Source of the DNA: Ignelater luminosus | Lineage: Eukaryota > Arthropoda > Insecta > Coleoptera > Elateridae | Reading direction: 5' to 3' | Assembly (NCBI GenBank): GCA_011009095.1 | Contig: VTPC01000410.1 | Span: 92,423 to 156,422 of the forward strand | Length of the DNA stretch: 64,000 nucleotides | Shown: positions 1 to 12,149 of the stretch, in pieces | Layout of the letters: the number at the start of each line of letters is the position of its first letter | Numbering within the stretch: position 1 is the first letter of the stretch | Notes under the pieces: generated by a model | Database searches by the model: none | What the model saw: the letters and a program-made list of their open reading frames with translations, nothing else | Told to the model about the DNA's origin: nothing | Translations under genes and position numbers: made by a program

Positions 1-146
1 ATTTAGACTAGGTCTAGAATTTAAACCCTTTAGGAATCTGGCTATTAAGTTAGTTGCCTCCAAACTTTTTTGGGAAAACGTCTTACTTGTTCAGGTCTTT
101 TCGAGGTGTAACGGTTGAAACTGTGTTTTATTTGTGGGCTTGAATA

Positions 147-2057
147 ATGCCGAAGGAAAAATCTTCTTTAAGGGTGATGCTTGAACAGTGGACCAGAAAT
201 AAAGACCATTTTGTTACTGATGGAGAGGTATTATTTTGTCAAGCATGCGAAAAAACGGTAAGTGGAAAGCTATTTAATAGTACATACATATTTAAATTGA
301 GAAATAGATGTACAGGTTACAACTTATTTACTGATTTTAGATACAATGTTCTAATAAATGTCATGTTACGCAACATGAAAACACTGCAACACACCAAAAA
401 AACGTTAGTAGAGTTAAAACTAAGCAAACTTTAATTACAATGTCTCAAGCTGGAGGTAGTAACATCAATAATTTTTATTTAGATTTATGGGAATTAATGG
501 TTGCCTGTAATATTCCATGGCATAAAACTGAAAATGTTTACTTCAAAAATTTTTTTTAAAAGTATTGCAACAAGACCGTTCCACATGAATCTACTCTCAG
601 GAAAAACTATTTGCCATTATTGTATCAAAATGTAAGTTAAGCAAAATGATTTATTAATCAATACTAAATATTAATTTGCTATTTTAAAACATAAAGAGCA
701 TACGAAACGGTATAGGAGAGAATGATATTTGAGTCTGTATAGATGAAACTACGGACATCAAATCAAGATATGTGTGTAACATAATTGTGGGTAAATTATC
801 TGCTGATGCTGCATCCGTGCCACATTTACTGGCTTGCAAATTCTTAGAAAAAACCAATCATGCTACTATCGCTCGTTTTTTCAACGAATCATTAAGTAGG
901 TTACGTACTATGTAATTCTAATTTTAAAAAAATGCCGAGCATCTCTGTACTTGTTAAGAATGATCAAAGTGAACTACCTAATATATTTATATATACTATA
1001 AAAATCAGAATTCCCAGAGGGATTTCTCAAGAAATTAATTACATCTCTACTTGCTTTAATGGCAGTAATCAACTTGTGTGTTTTATTTTACTTATACTTT
1101 ATTTCTTTCGTATTTTAGCAATTTTATGGCTAGGAAAAATTCATCATGAGAGAGTTAAGATTTTTTACTCAGATGCAGCTCCCTATATGAAAAAGGCTGC
1201 CACTGCTTTAAAAATATTTTATCCAGGGATGCTGCATGTAACTTGTATAGCACATGCACTTAATTTAGTTTGTGAAGTGATAAGAAAGCAGTATGAAGAT
1301 GCAAATAGCTTAATTTCATACACGAAAAAAGTATTTATAAAAGCACCTACACGAACCGAATTATATAAGCAAGTGAATCCGGACATACCACTGCCTCCTG
1401 AGCCAGTACTAACTAGATGGGGAACTTGGTTGCAAGCTGCTTTTTTCTACTGCAAATATTTTCATCAAGTGAAAGAGGTGAACATTTTTAAAATAAGTTA
1501 TTCTTATTAAGAAAATTAAACACATATACATATATTCTTTATAGGTTGTTATGCAATTTGATGCGGAAAGTTCTGACGCAATAAAGCAAGCTCAGCGTTG
1601 TTTCCAAAACAACAGAATATAACATGATCTTAGCTATATAAATTCTCACTTTAAAATTCTGGTAGATAGTATTAAAGAACTGGAGACTCAAGGTTTGCCC
1701 TTAACAAGAAGTTTGCTTATTTTAAAAACGGTAAGAACGTCTTTGTCCTCCGCTCCAGGAAAAGTTGCAATTTCTGCTAAAAATAAATTGGATTGCGTAT
1801 TAAAAGGTAATACAGATTTGGAGGTACTAGTCTCAATTAATCAAATTTTGTGTGGATCAGATGTAGCTATACCTTTTAATTATAATATTAAAAGCTGTGA
1901 CGTTCCAAAATATAAATTTGCTCCAATAACTAGTTGCGACGTAGAAAGATCTTTTTCTGCATACAAATTAGTTTTAAGTGACAAACGACATAACTTGTCC
2001 GAACGTTCGTTGGAACACCTATTAGTTTCCTACTGCGGATGTAAAACTTCAAGGTGA
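147..2057 (+). pseudogene. hAT-like transposase with BED-type zinc finger, broken
   Basis: The stretch resembles the hAT-type transposases often annotated in insects as CGG triplet repeat-binding protein 1-like. Pieces in order: a first exon from ATG 147 with FCQACEKT (the CxxC half of a BED finger), a donor GTAAGT at about 259, an acceptor near 340, then HVTQHENTATH, the His half. Next come LRKNYLPLLYQN, CIDETTD (about 740) with a catalytic-type Asp, SDAAPYMKKA (about 1170), a PPEPVLTRWGTW block (about 1395-1430), and a C-terminal dimerisation block with SCDVERSFSAYK (about 1930-1970). At least three in-frame stops break it: TAA at about 557, TGA near 733 (probably an old Trp codon) and TAA near 1620. 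The spaced introns suggest a spliced ancestral gene, either an intron-bearing element or a domesticated gene, now dead. The family call is from motifs only. Confidence 0.8.
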
Positions 2058-2372
2058 ATTTTTGTTGTATATAATATGTCCTTATATTGTAGTACTTCTA
2101 ATAATAAAATGTATTTCTAATATTGTAATTTGTTTTAAGATGTATAATTTAACATGTTTTGAGTTTTTTTATCGATTTACCATTTTATCATATCAATATT
2201 ATTTTACATAGAATACTCGGAATATTTAGTTGTTCAACACAATAATTATTAAATACTCAATTCTAGTTCACAAAATTAATTATAAAGACATATAAAGATT
2301 AAGCAGTAAAGCTTAAAATCTTGAATGAATTTTCTTAAGAATTATTAAATCGCATAAAATTGCTATTTAGTC

Positions 2373-2495
2373 GCCTAAGTGCTTATTTCGTTGCCTAAAA
2401 TGCCTACTTGACCGCCTAAATTGCCTATAATGATGCCTACTTTGAAGGTTTTTAGTGCCTATTTGCCTGCCTATTTTGATGGTTTTTAGTGCCTA
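2373..2495. repeat. GCCTA subterminal repeat cluster
   Basis: Nine GCCTA pentamers fall in about 123 bp (2373, 2393, 2402, 2414, 2423, 2434, 2457, 2469, 2491), all in the same orientation and mostly followed by A or T, with a repeated GGTTTTTAGTGCCTA near 2443 and 2477. Clustered short motifs just inside a terminus are typical of hAT elements, where transposase or its finger binds. This is probably the 3' end of the hAT-like copy upstream. No matching left end was found in the first 146 bases, so it may lie outside the window. Confidence 0.6.
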
Positions 2496-2519
2496 AAAAT
2501 CCGGTCTCTAATAATAATG

Positions 2520-3390
2520 ATACTATTCACTACTTAAGTATTATTATTACACACTCATTACTATAATAAATGCATGGAAATAACCTAATGAATTAGTCTA
2601 ACATTAACGACAAGAGAGTAATTTTTATTATTATCAGACGTATATCATTGCAATTATTGTTAGCCTCTCCTTAATTTTAGGTTTTTATTTATTTAATGTT
2701 ATTGTCCACCACTAAAAAGAAAATCTTATACCAAAATTTGACAATTTGTTATTCGTAGTTTATTTCGATTTTAGATAAAATATAGCCGAGAAATACCAAG
2801 ACACCACAAACGAGCTTAAAAGTTGATACTCAACATGGAAGAGGTCTTCGAAAACGAGTCTCGAAACAACGAAAAACTCCGCAAGAAAAGGTTTTAATTA
2901 TCGATCAGAACTCTGCCCTAAATTATCATCAAATTTGATTCTTATTAATTGCTTATAGGAAAGTCAAGTCTGTAATCTAATTTAAAACATACATAAAATT
3001 ACATATAAGATAATGACGTCATCCAAAATCGAAACATTTTACGGGCTAATTCTGTTTCGGCTTTCAGGTGTTTGTCTTGAGAGATGTGATTTGCATTAGT
3101 TTTGCCTTTCTAGGTTATTGTGTTTATATCTTTCAGTTGAATTGAGGGTTTGCGACCGCTGGCTGTTTTTATAGTAAATATCATCATATTATGATAATAA
3201 TTAAATAGAGATACTAAACATGAAGTTAATTTTAGTATGTGGTGCAAATTAATAAGAATTTGTAGTAAAACATCATCAACGCTTTCATTACAATTGGTTT
3301 CGTATGCAATCTGCAGTACAACAAACTAGTTTTTAACCGTTCGAGATTTTGATCGAAGCTTCAAAAGGTAAGAAAAAGCGATCACTCAAT
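2520..3390. other. Unassigned AT-rich DNA
   Basis: No reading frame, RNA gene or repeat was recognised between the hAT remnant and the BEL/Pao fragment. Confidence 0.5.
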
Positions 3391-3409
3391 CTATAAGAGC
3401 AGCAGATTC

Positions 3410-3880
3410 TTGCGCAAGCAAATAAAGTAAGGTTTATAAAAATTGTCTTTGTACTAATCATATAGCTAAAGATGATAGAGCAGATTTTTATAAAATGTAT
3501 AATAAAGAAAAGAGTTCATTATTGCAACTAATAATTCCAAAATTACCTAGGAAACTTCGATCTTACCTCATACAGTTGTATGCGGTATGTGTTACGATCT
3601 ACTGCAGTAGTAAACGTTTATAATGCACAAAAAGAGTTATGTGATGCAACCCTTCTTTTAGATAGTGGTTCTCAGCCAAACTTTATTTTTTCAGACTTAA
3701 ATTGAAATAAGAACCAGCAAATTTATCAATGGCAGGATCAAATTAAGAGACTGAAGAACATGCACAGTTATCTAGTGTTGAACAAGCATCCGAAAAGCAT
3801 TTCGTGACAAACACGTTAAGAGATGATGAAGGACGATTTATCGTTCATATCCTACTAACTTAGGCAATTCGAAGACAGTA
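3410..3880 (+). pseudogene. BEL/Pao retrotransposon fragment (gag end, protease, start of RT)
   Basis: Near 3445-3540 a decayed gag end reads CLCTNHIA followed by a block ending EKSSLLQL, the zinc-knuckle region of BEL gag. At about 3585-3715 one frame reads STAVVNVYNAQK then LLLDSGSQPNFI. LLDSGSQxNFI is the aspartic protease signature of BEL/Pao elements, with the DSG triad intact here. It then hits a TGA. At about 3785-3850 FVTNTLRDDEGRF matches the segment that precedes BEL reverse transcriptase. No LTRs were seen nearby. A dead internal fragment. Confidence 0.7.
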
Positions 3881-4419
3881 GTAACCATGTGATTACTCAA
3901 GCTAGAACGCAAGCTCAATTCTAATTCTCCATTTAAAGTAGTACACTGACTGTATGTAGGAATATTTAAACTTTAGTTTAGAAAAAATAGAAAGACTCGT
4001 CAGCGATTGATGGCAAGATTTCGGCATCTCTAGCGTATTGGATATTTCCAATAACTTTCGATCAACTCGTCATATTAAACCAAAGAACGCTAGAGCTGAT
4101 CAAATTTAGTTCATAATGAAAATTTGTAGAGATTGATAATAACATTAAGACCAATAGACTTGTGCAGCTATTTTATCGGCTCGAAATTGCGCTAGGAGTG
4201 AATGTAAAAAATATATAGTGGCGCGCCCCCAAGTCGCAACACCAAAAAATGTGCTTTTGGCAGTTTTTTAAATTAAAACCTATACGTGGTGCCCCCTGTC
4301 TAAAGCTAAATGACTGGCACCTGTCGCTGAGAACAAGCAACCCAAACACGTAAGAGAGACAGCATGAACAGGCCAAGAAAAAAAACGGCCAGACCAACGG
4401 TCTTTTGCAAGACCCTGAC

Positions 4420-7400
4420 GACAACATTCTTCTCAGAGCCTTCTTCTGGAATGCAGACGACCTAACTAGTGACAAGTTTCCAGAATTTAAAAAACAGTGA
4501 CAAGTAACGATATTTCCAACTCAATGGATATCATACCTACGTCTTAAAATGATCGAGAACGGTGGCATCAGGATTCTTAATCTCCACCAAGTCCTCACTT
4601 ACAGCTTACTTCAAAGAAATTAAAGTTATGACCGCGGAAGATAAAATGGAAGTGGCAGAAACGAAACTGTGGAAAGGTAAAGTGCACAGAATATTACTGA
4701 TTCTATACAACCCTCCAGATATCAGCCCGATCTGAGTTGCCTCGAGCAATTGTGGGACATCATTGTGTTCTCTTAAGAGATCCAAGTGCTCATTTCGTTC
4801 TCTGGAGATATAGCGATACTTGTCTTACTGGTAGAATATTTGAACAGTTTATATCAAGTCACCAGGTGCAATTCAATGACTATGACAGCAGTAGACCAAC
4901 ATTCCTCTCTTACAACAGAAAGACCTTTCATCCTAATGTAGTCCTTGCTTACTCCGCCGTCTCCTCCACGCTCAGTCACTTCTTATTGCCAGGACCCAGT
5001 GGTTCTGGGCACAAGATACTTTTAGGAAACCATTTAAAGAAAAAAACGTTACCCAAAAAGTTACCAAAAGCGAAGGGATTGTAAACAAGCCAACTGGAAA
5101 CTTTACGGTGAAACTGCAGAAACTCTTGTGATCCCAGACCACATGAACACGAATACCGACATTAGTTATGCTCGGATCAAAAAAGCAATTACTAGGGCTG
5201 CTAGGAAAGCTATCCCTAGAGTGAAAGTTAAGCAATACGCCCCATACTGGACTGAAGAGCTATCGCACCTAGAAGAAGAAAGAGATCAAGCAAGAGAATT
5301 ATCTGAGAGGATTGTAAACAGGAATGATAGGCACGATCTTAAGCAGAAAAGCGCATTACTCGAGGAAAGAATAATTCACTCTAAACAGGATTCATAGAAA
5401 TCTTTCCTCGGCGGACTCAATTTCCGAAAAGACGTGCTAAAAGCTTATGATGTGTTTAAGTGTTGAATAATGGCAATGGTCCCAGAAAGAAAACTTTTTT
5501 TTGCCAACGGTCCAAGGCTGCTCACACTAAAATAACAAGTTCGTCTGCAATCACTATTCAAAAATAAGCAACAAAATAACAACATCCAGAAAAGAAAATG
5601 GTTCCCCACAAGCCAAAATGACGGCAGATTGCCCTCGATTTTACCGACTTTGAGCTCAATCTGACCCAAAAGAAACAAAAACAGAAAAACGCCCGGGCTT
5701 AGATGAAATATTCTTTGAGTTCCTGAAGCATCTTCGACTGAAGGCTCGGACTTCCGTTTCGTTCTTCATAAACCTTACTTGGAAAGCGCACTATTCCTGC
5801 GAATGGCGTAAGGCCGAAGTTATCCCTATCCCCAAGAAGGGCAAGGAACCAAACACGCCCGCAAGCTTTCAGCCAATATGATTAACGAGCTTTAAAAGAC
5901 ATAGAGGTACAATAAAGCAAGTCGCCAAACTAACTCAGGAGATTAAGGACGGCTTTCATCGCAAGCAGAGCACTCTGGTTGTATTCATCGATTTTAAAAC
6001 TGTCTTTAACAGGTATGGAGGAAGAAACTATTTAAAAAGCTACAACCTCTCGGCCTTAAAAGAAATATGTACGGAGCTATCCTTTTGTTCTTCTTACAGA
6101 GATATGTATGCGTAAAATATGGTGAAGACCTCTCTCAGTACAGGCAAGGACTGCCTCAAGGATTTGTCATCATCATCACCCCTGTTCTCTTTAATCTAAT
6201 GATCAAGGATGCTACTGCTGTAGTTCAGAAAATCCCTTCTACCCAAACTCTACAGTATGTAGATGATTTAGTCATTTGGGCAACCAATAATAAGATGAAG
6301 GCGTTAGAGGCGACCACAAACCAGGCTTTAGCCCAACTTTCATCTTGTGCTAATAAAAATAAACTAGTCTTCAACCGAGAAAACAATCGGAATTCCTACT
6401 GTTTACACTGTTCACGAAGCAACATGGAGAACTATCTTTACTCTGCGAGTCCAATCCTTTAAGTGAAACAAAAGCCGCTACTTATTTAAGAGTTCAGCTT
6501 GACACTAACACTAAAATACGTCAATCAACTAGCATAGAAGAGAAGTAAGCGAATGAGGCTACTAAAACTAGCAGGAAAGAAATGGAGAGCTATAAAAAAC
6601 GTCTTGATGCCGGCATGCACCGCGTATGTAAGACCCGTGATCGAGTATGGGAACGAACCGATTGCCACAGCCCTCATGACATATCTGGAGAAGCTAGATA
6701 GAACTTAGAACAAGGCCCTGAGATTGATAACTGGGGGGTCCCTGTTCTACCCTTATTACAGCGATGGAATTGCAAATCGGTGTAGATCCCCTATCGGTAA
6801 GAAGGGATTTGGCTGTAATAAGTCTAGATGAAAAGGTAAACCGCCTGGAGATGGACTAGTGAAAAAAACTATAAGCCGCCCACTCAGCGATTGAAAACAC
6901 GAAAATTCTTCTCTGTAAAAGCGTCAAAGCTTGGAGAGGCATATAATTTGGATATAAAAGAGAGAGTTACCTTTCCAGGATATGGAGTTAGGGATGTTTT
7001 GGTGCGTCACATCGCTAAGGAGAGGTTGGACTCGATCACGCCGATAAGCAAAGTGAAACATTATCAACCATTCAAAGAGCCATTGCACTGGGAACCATTC
7101 ATGAAAAATATTCAGTTACAGAGTGGATCCACGTGTACACCGATGGCTCGGAGCTTGATGCTCGTGATAATGAGGGTGCAGGAGTTCACGCAGAAAACTT
7201 CAGGATCGCAGGCAGTTAGGGCATTGCCCTCAAATTTTGGTGGAAAGTAAGAGCTTTGTCTTCCTAGCCCTTGAACGCCTTAAAGTCGAGCATGGAAATA
7301 AAGCAGTTCTTCTAGTCAGCAACTGATGTCAGAATTGATAGGGTCTAGGTGGACTATCTGCCTACAGTGGATCCCCAGTCACTGTGAAATCAGGGAAAAT

Positions 7401-7735
7401 GATGAAGCTGATAGACTGGCAAAAACGGGCTCTGAGAAGCAGCAACTCTAGGTACCCTTGAAATCCAGCACAGTAAACAGACTGCATAGAGAGCACGACT
7501 ACTTGCAGGCACACCTCCATCGCATAGGCGTCGTCGAAACTCTTTCATGAGTGCTGTGTGGCGGACAGGATGAAATGACTTGTGCCCACCTGAACGATTG
7601 TGAAGTGCTTGTACAACTACGATTGCCAGAACGGTAAGATCAACAATACAGTAAAACTAGTAAAATTTATTGAGCTGCTCGCCGCCAAATGATGGTCTGT
7701 CAATAAAGAAAATGACGCAGCATTGAAAAAAAAAG
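4420..7735 (+). pseudogene. LINE ORF2 remnant: endonuclease, reverse transcriptase, RNase H
   Basis: A non-LTR retrotransposon pol in pieces across frames. The endonuclease opens with RAFFWNADDLTSDKFPE (about 4435) and closes with a block ending GSGHKILL (about 5020). A linker follows from 5150 with ITRAARKAIP and YAPYWTEEL. The RT has GLPQGFV (about 6147) and the catalytic YVDD at 6256-6267. An RNase H domain has YTDGS at about 7136 and NDEADRLAK at about 7398. A terminal LCGGQDEMTCAHLNDC (about 7557) looks like a degraded zinc knuckle. Many stops and shifts are present. An A-rich stretch at 7726-7735 may be the tail. RNase H points to an I/R1/Jockey-group LINE; the clade is not settled. Degraded gag-like sequence may precede it at 4180-4400. 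Confidence 0.8.
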
Positions 7736-8258
7736 CAAATTAAAACTCCCAAGATTAGAATAGGTAATTTGTTGAAATAACGACTCTTTCACTTTAATAT
7801 TTTATTTTAGTGGGAAAGTGTTAGATTAGAAATTACAAATGTGATTTAAAATGCACGCACAATATAGTCCAATTTTGATGGGATTAAATGGGCAACTTTC
7901 TTATTAGCGCAGATAAATGAAAACGGCTACTCGTGACCTCTTTTTTCATGCTTATTGTCAGAAATAAGCTGTCGTTTTTTGTTTTTTCCCCAGAGAGAAA
8001 AAGTGAAAAATGACCGTTTTCTTCAATTTGCTGTAACTCTTTTATTTGCGCATTCAACGCTGCCAGTTTTTAATTTAAATGTTTAGCTCGGGTTGAGGTT
8101 TAATTTGTTGTAAATTAAACTGTGGCTGTAAGCTGGTACATAGAAACAAATTAGTAGCAGCAGCTCACCAGTAAAGTCAAACTAAATTCAGTAATTCTAG
8201 CTTTTGTATTAAAAGTTAATATTAATCTTTACGCCAAATTTAATTTTAACTGTTACAG

Positions 8259-8387
8259 GGGCATGTGTTCTTCCAACATCCGAACTCGAGTGCTTCAAGA
8301 TTGACGACGGCTAACTTCTTCAGAGTATCGACTTAGGACTGTAGTAAAATAACATTTTTAGTTTATTAAAAGCATCTTCTGAATAAA
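8259..8387 (+). other. Possible host terminal coding exon with poly(A) signal
   Basis: An acceptor-like sequence ending TTTTAACTGTTACAG at 8258 precedes an open stretch of 17 codons, read from 8261 with phase 2, encoding ACVLPTSELECFKIDDG and stopping at TAA 8312-8314. AATAAA follows at 8382-8387. The base composition is richer in G+C than the surroundings. This would suit a last exon and short 3' UTR of a host gene whose other exons are not recognised here. A 17-codon stretch is easily accidental, so this is a suggestion only. Confidence 0.2.
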
Positions 8388-8441
8388 AATACGCAACTGA
8401 TACCTGCATGAGGTTATTAAAATGGACAAATTTTGCTATAG

Positions 8442-8457
8442 CAGTTGGCGCCAACTG
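8442..8457. repeat. 16-bp perfect palindrome
   Basis: CAGTTGGCGCCAACTG equals its own reverse complement and contains GGCGCC. It stands in plain AT-rich DNA with no adjacent gene. It could be a protein-binding site or chance. Confidence 0.4.
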
Positions 8458-11400
8458 ACGCCCATATGTAAGTATCAACTGACTGTTGTTTATTTTCACT
8501 ATAGCTCCAGATGTTTCACGTAATGTATGTACATCCGGAAATGTAATTTTAATTTGTTATGCAAAACTTTTATTTTTGTAATGTGAACTCCTAAGTATTT
8601 CGAATAAAATGTCCAATTTAGTATTAAAAGTAGGTGATATCCACATGAAAGTACTGATGAGGGCTTTTAATGTTGTCTTTACAAAAGTGATGTCGACACC
8701 TCGCTATTGTAATTGAATGTACACACTAGATGTGTAATAAACACGTTATCAATACAAAATTTCCTGGAAATATAAAATATTCCCTTTCCGGTAATATTTT
8801 GTTTTATTTCGCTATAAAGTGCAAAAGCTCGTTGTTTCAGTAAAAACCAATAAAGGTTTGCTTCTAGGTTTGGTTATTTATTTAAATTTGCGTATAAAAT
8901 ATTCTCAACCACATTAAGTTAATCTTCACTTGGCCTAAAATACAAATAAATAATAAAACATTTACAACACTTATTTAAAGGTCGTATAAATATAAGAGAC
9001 ATCATTAAGCGTGCCTACCCCTAAAAATGTTTTCCGTGCAAATGGTTTCACATAAAAATAAAAGGAAATCCTTTTTTATTACAACACTGTTGTCCATAAT
9101 AAAGATTTACTTGTGTTGAAACGATGTTAATTAACAAACGGCAAGATAAACATCATTTTTAAGTTGTTAAGTCTATTTATAAACAAACCTGCTGAAACTG
9201 TAATTTGTATTAATATGTAGCTATGTTTTGAAGTAGGTAAGTACACAATAATTTATTCAAGCAGATTTTGAGTGCATTCACATTTTTGGTGTTTGATCAG
9301 TGTTGGTTATTGGATATCCTTAGGTTGGTTCTGCTGAAGCGGGTAATAAAGCCACTTACATGAACTGTTACAACCACTAATGCATCTGTAATTAAATGAC
9401 GTCGTAGATATCATGCTGCTGAAGCGAATTTAACAGTTAGTTAATGCTGCTTTAAAACTTAATTTTGCTTACAATGTAGAAGGTTAGTAGTTAATAGTTT
9501 GCCTTTCTAAATAGGTAGAATTCCCAATTTGTAAAGTGTAGAGATGCTTAAGTGCAATTTTTTGATTTGCATTTAAAAGTAATGGTTGCAGTATTATTAA
9601 AATAAATCTACATTTCTTGGTGATCGAAGACAGTTAATTGTTTTGCAATCTTGTCTTGTTTCCATTTTTGAAAATACAATACATGTAGAAAATATAAATA
9701 GGTGGAACTGGTGAATAACCTTCCAATTACTTTTAAATTCTGCATAAAACCTTTCAAATTGTTAGTTTAAAGTAAGGTTAAATAATATTTACGCAATGTA
9801 ATATTATTTTCAAACTCTAAAATTTTTATTATTGTTTAAAGCTTGATGTTCAACCCAAAACAGTTAAAGAAACCCCCGTGAGTTTAAACCAAGAGAATAT
9901 ACAATTCTAATTATATTATCTAGAGAACAGCTTTTTCTGGGGCGTAAATTATCTATTGTTGCGATAGTAAATTAATAGACCGTAATTCAGTAAAATATAA
10001 TTTAAGACAGTAATACGCTCTAGTTAATATAATAATTGGCTCTGTACGCTAATTACATATATCTAGCCTATAAGAAACCTACACTTCAACTAATGTGCGA
10101 CTATCCAACAAAAATTCAATTCCTAGCAATAAATAATATGGTGTCCTTCGTTACTTATCGGATTTGCTGAAACCCGTCTGCAGAGTTCATGTTAAATAAA
10201 GTGGAACAGATGGAGAGGCCATCAGCAACCCTGCTTGGTCTTAACGCGTTCCTGTTAATATTTTATCACCCATCCTTCTAGTTCTCACAATTGCTTAACC
10301 CACATACAGTGTAACATAAAACTTATAAATTGCCGAATCGTTCGTGTTATAAAATTTCCCGCGTCCTTTGTTTATCCTTCCGAATAATTGAAACACGATT
10401 AATTACCCATTGAATTCATTTTTTTTCATGCAGCCCATTAAGATTTTTAATATTTTTTTATCACTGATCCCCAGTTTACGTGTTTTATTGAGTTGTAAAA
10501 AAGTAATTTAAATTTTATGTTTCATATTTTTAATTTGTTTCGCTCAAAGTTTACAGTTTTCAAATCTTGAATAATAACTGCGCTTAAAGACCATCCTTAC
10601 ACCCTAAAATACTTACTAACCAGGATCTTCCCAGATGCGGCATATAAATCTGGCTGATTTGACTAAAGCATGTCCTGAATTCGATGTCCCTTTTGGTCTA
10701 AATTTCGCCTACATGTATCTCGTTTTAAAGTCGGACAGTATCTAGGATTTTATTGCGGAAATTTTTCAATATAAGCCCTTTGAAAAAAAAGGATTTCTAA
10801 AGGAACAAACTTTAAAACGTCTCATTTTTATAGAAAAACTTTAGTTTGTTTGATGTTTTCAAACCGTCTGAATTTAATAACACGTAGAACTACGTTTTTG
10901 GAAAGAAAAGGCTTTGATTTCTTTATTACACAAGAAATTCGAGTTTCTTTTTTACAAGATGGTTGTTACTACCCAGTTAGAAAGTCCAGATTCAGAGTCT
11001 TTGATAGGCGTACAATTTTATCTAATGGACAAACATGTAAAAGGCAATTAAAAAAATGTTCAACGATATAAATAACTTTTATCCTTTGCGTAACTGTTTT
11101 AATAAATTACTAGACATTTGTTTTAAATGAGGATGGCATGAACAGTTATGGTCATTAGCCACTGTTCTTAATCTTTGAGTTAAAATGTTTATATCTTTTC
11201 TAATAGATTAGACAGTGTTAGGAAATCAAGTGACAAACCTGAATATCTTGATCTAACTGTCTTTTCAAACAGAAAGTTTCGTATATTGATCACTAGAATA
11301 ATAGGAGCACTACTGTTAAAATTTACCTTCAGTGGAGTGCCGTTAGGCCTAATTACAAGAATACCTTAGAACCCGAATTCTATTAAGGAATTTAAATGAA

Positions 11401-11809
11401 ACTTTTTGCATTGTACTCCTAAGACCTTATACTAAAATATTGATTAATTAAGAAATAATTTATTTTTAAATTAAAAGTTGGTTGGAAAAATTCAATAAAT
11501 TTCTTAAAGTTACTCAATCTTCATTAGCTTGAATACTTTGATAGTTTTTGAGGTTTGTGATTACAAATAGAATGTAAACAAAATATAAATTCGAAGTGTA
11601 GGACGCAAAACAGTGACCGAGAATTGAAATTAGGTGCAATAAATATAAAAAAAGATTTTTCTATAGAAATAAATTTATTGTTCAATTACATAATAAATAT
11701 CAACTTAAAATACATTATTCATCTTCAACTTCTTAATTTTCAACTTTGTTTAGTTGTAAAACAGGAGAAGGGTTAAAGCAACGATCACTATTGCATTCTG
11801 AACAATTTG

Positions 11810-12145
11810 CAATACCCAGTAAACACAGCTGTGACATTAATGTAACAGGTACATACCAACGAAAGAACGAGCACTACATCTCTCGCTGGTACGTCAATAC
11901 TATGACATCGCAAAGGAGTACTCAGGTTACATCGCCAGCGCGTAATTTCAATCACATCAGGTAGATATCACGTATAAAGTGTAGTTGGGACGTCAAGACT
12001 ACGACATCGCAAAGGATTACTCAAACTACGTCGGCAGCGCGTAATTTCGAATACATCAGGTAGACGACAATGCTATGACATTGCAAAGGCGTAATTGCAA
12101 TCACATCTGGTAGATGTAGGGTATACGCTGTATTTGTTACATACT
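11810..12145 (+). repeat. Composite repeat starting ACCCAGTAAACACAG with ACATCG/ACGTC subrepeats
   Basis: It starts with TACCCAGTAAACACAG and continues with two to three imperfect units of roughly 100 bp or less. Each carries GACATCGCAAAGG (11906, 12003, and a variant near 12076), CAGCGCGTAATTTC, and CACATCAGGTAGA or close variants. The block is clearly more CpG-rich than its surroundings. The start matches, in inverse orientation, the edge of the repeat at 16.7-17.0 kb. Confidence 0.55.
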
Positions 12146-12149
12146 TCTG

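Larger units (their letters stand above)
7750..11740. other. Unassigned AT-rich DNA
   Basis: Long AT-rich stretch without recognisable coding sequence except the possible exon at 8259. The ORF at 10850-11071 has no recognisable motif and looks like chance. A 16-bp perfect palindrome lies at 8442-8457. Confidence 0.5.

Noticed and set aside
4173..4475. 100-codon minus-strand ORF
   Set aside because: It overlaps the plus-strand LINE endonuclease start and has no recognisable motif.
10850..11071. 73-codon plus-strand ORF as a small gene
   Set aside because: No motif, no splice or promoter context, and within the range expected by chance.
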